Shown here one piece after another: positions 63,098 to 64,000 of a stretch of 64,000 nucleotides of DNA. The stretch covers positions 825,241-889,240 of the forward strand of contig JAUJMO010000001.1 in NCBI GenBank assembly GCA_030446805.1, given 5' to 3'. The position numbers and the translations under genes were made by a program. The notes beneath the pieces were generated by a model that ran no database searches, was not told the origin of the DNA, and saw nothing but the letters and a program-made list of their open reading frames with translations. This DNA is from Caulobacteraceae bacterium (GTDB lineage: Bacteria; Pseudomonadota; Alphaproteobacteria; Caulobacterales; Caulobacteraceae). Position 1 is the first letter of the stretch; each line of letters starts with the position of its first letter.

Positions 63098-63250
63098 TCA
63101 GCTGCAGCAGCTCATGACCGCCTGGCAGCAGGCGGCCAGGGCGGCGCAGCATGCGCCGGCCGCCCGGGTCACCGCCTCCGGAGCGGCGGCGTAGGCCGCG
63201 GCGCCGGAAGCCAGGAGCATGACGCTCGCCGTCGAAAGAATTCGCTTCAT
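63098..63250 (-). CDS. 50-residue exported peptide with three CC pairs
   Basis: From ATG 63250 (GGAG 6 bases upstream) the frame encodes a signal peptide (MKRILSTASVMLLASGAAAYAAA) and a mature part of about 27 residues. Cysteine pairs stand at 34-35, 41-42 and 48-49, five residues apart (CCAALAACCQAVMSCCS). The regular spacing would put the pairs on one helix face, suiting metal binding or membrane-anchored disulfides. A strong terminator follows. No known family recognised. Confidence 0.7.
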   Translation of the reverse strand: MKRILSTASVMLLASGAAAYAAAPEAVTRAAGACCAALAACCQAVMSCCS

Positions 63251-63298
63251 CTTCAGTCTCCAATGGATCAGTTCGGGATTTCGCTTGGCTGAACCGCT

Positions 63299-63619
63299 CT
63301 ATCGTGGAGGGGGGCGTTCGGGCGCGGGCGCCAAGCCCACCCCGGCCGAAAGCGCGACCGCATAGGCCGCCCGCGAGGTCTGGCCGGCGGCCGCCGCCTC
63401 GGGAGCCGCCGAAGGGATCGCGCGGCAGAGCACGGCGCAGTGGCGCTGGCAGTCGGCCGCGGCGTCCGTCCGATGCTCGCCCACCGGCGTGTCGCAGCCG
63501 GACGCGGCCGCGACGGCCGGCGTCGGCCCCGTCACCGCGCACCCGGCGACGGCCGTGACCGAGCCCAGGCTCACGAACAAGGCCGTCAAAACCGCCACAA
63601 GGGGGAGGAAGCGCTTCAC
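63299..63619 (-). CDS. small exported Cys/His-containing protein
   Basis: The 106-residue protein has a signal (MKRFLPLVAVLTALFVSLGS) and Cys/His residues in GCAVTG, GCDTPVGEHRTD and DCQRHCAVLCRA. An Ala/Pro-rich tail follows. The first 4 residues resemble the next gene's start (MKR). It lies 48 bp upstream of the 50-residue peptide and is probably co-transcribed. The pattern recalls small periplasmic copper-handling proteins, but I cannot assign it. The start is a GTG and its ribosome site is weak. Confidence 0.55.
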   Translation of the reverse strand: MKRFLPLVAVLTALFVSLGSVTAVAGCAVTGPTPAVAAASGCDTPVGEHRTDAAADCQRHCAVLCRAIPSAAPEAAAAGQTSRAAYAVALSAGVGLAPAPERPPPR

Positions 63620-64000
63620 GACTGTATAGATGGCGCGTTAGGGACGAACGGCAACGGCCTGGGTTTCAGGCGCGGGGGGTGGAGCCGTCTCCACCGCTCT
63701 GGGGAGGCGGTTGCCGTCCGAGTTCCTGGCGGGGGACGTCAGGCTGACGGGGATTGGTATGAAGCGGCAGGGGTCTGAGTACCCTGCGCGAGGAGATGCG
63801 CGCCGTGCCGCACGGCGAGCGGAGCCCTCGCCTCGGCCGGCCGGACCGCTGCTGGCTGCCTTGCCGCCCGAGGCGACTCGACTGCTGGGCCTGACCCTGC
63901 CGGAGACGCCGCCCGGCATCGCGGAAGATCGAACCCTTGTTCCCGAGGGTGCGTGCCCCCGTCCAAGCGAGGGTCCTCCCCCACACGCTGTTTCAGGGAC
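63620..64000. other. right-edge region without a confident gene
   Basis: No gene is convincing here. A plus-strand frame opens at ATG 63759 and is still open at the window edge (PAGPLLAALPPEATRLLGL, PETPPGIAEDRTLVPEG). It could be the 5' part of a gene, but there is no clear ribosome site and minus-strand frames are also open. More sequence to the right is needed to decide. Confidence 0.3.

Noticed and set aside
1-64000. CRISPR arrays, tRNA or rRNA genes, intact transposases
   Set aside because: No regularly spaced direct repeats, cloverleaf-like stretches, rRNA segments or transposase motifs were seen on either strand.

Overview
This is a GC-rich chromosomal window from an alphaproteobacterium, most likely of the order Caulobacterales. 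The placement is inferred from gene content and order: cytochrome c maturation genes in cycHJKL order followed by a Do-type protease, a two-component pair and glnE; a DUF2336 protein; an EnvZ/OmpR-type pair; UbiK, YbjN and COQ9-like proteins; an alphaproteobacterial petABC operon; and a flagellin. No rRNA, tRNA, CRISPR array or intact insertion sequence was seen.

1-12 kb, all minus strand. An ECF sigma factor (cut by the window edge) lies downstream of an exported protein with six EF-hand loops. Next comes a tightly packed block ccmI-ccmE-ccmF-ccmH-degP-response regulator-histidine kinase-glnE. Several junctions overlap by 4 bp (ATGA, TTGA), which suggests translational coupling of cytochrome c maturation, envelope proteolysis, signalling and nitrogen control.

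12-38 kb is conserved core. It holds a DUF2336 protein, a MaoC hydratase, prmA, tlyA and a GNAT acetyltransferase, a proline-rich membrane protein, a dihydroorotase with a GT9 glycosyltransferase, a YgfZ-like folate protein, ilvE, an OmpR/EnvZ pair, a lipoprotein esterase, proC, ubiK, lgt, a MidA-type methyltransferase, pgeF and prs. It also has two tandem paralogs of an unrecognised exported Cys-containing family, then rplY, pth, a PRC-barrel protein, ychF and a luciferase-like monooxygenase.

38.2-45.1 kb is an accessory island with visibly lower GC and decayed genes. It carries a lipoprotein, a polytopic membrane protein, a 113-residue orphan, an FRG-domain gene interrupted by an in-frame TAG, the C-terminal stub of a cation/proton antiporter, and a 982-residue KAP-family P-loop NTPase with a membrane hairpin. 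Palindromic repeats of one family (GTCCGCTTTGCGCCAGAAGC type) punctuate the island. It is the best place to look for an undescribed (possibly anti-phage) system, but function is not demonstrated by the sequence.

45-58.5 kb returns to core genes: dienelactone hydrolase, two tandem M28 lipoprotein peptidases, apt-mtnP purine salvage, petA-petB-petC (cytochrome bc1), hemF, a lone flagellin, an ABM monooxygenase, and cca behind a methyltransferase.

58.4-64 kb is poorly characterised. An approximately 800-bp block occurs twice, 1,368 bp apart. One copy is degenerate: a secreted-protein gene has an in-frame TGA, and the 3' end of a 534-residue protein gene has a one-base deletion. At the far end are two small Cys-rich exported proteins, one of only 50 residues with three CC pairs, followed by a strong terminator.
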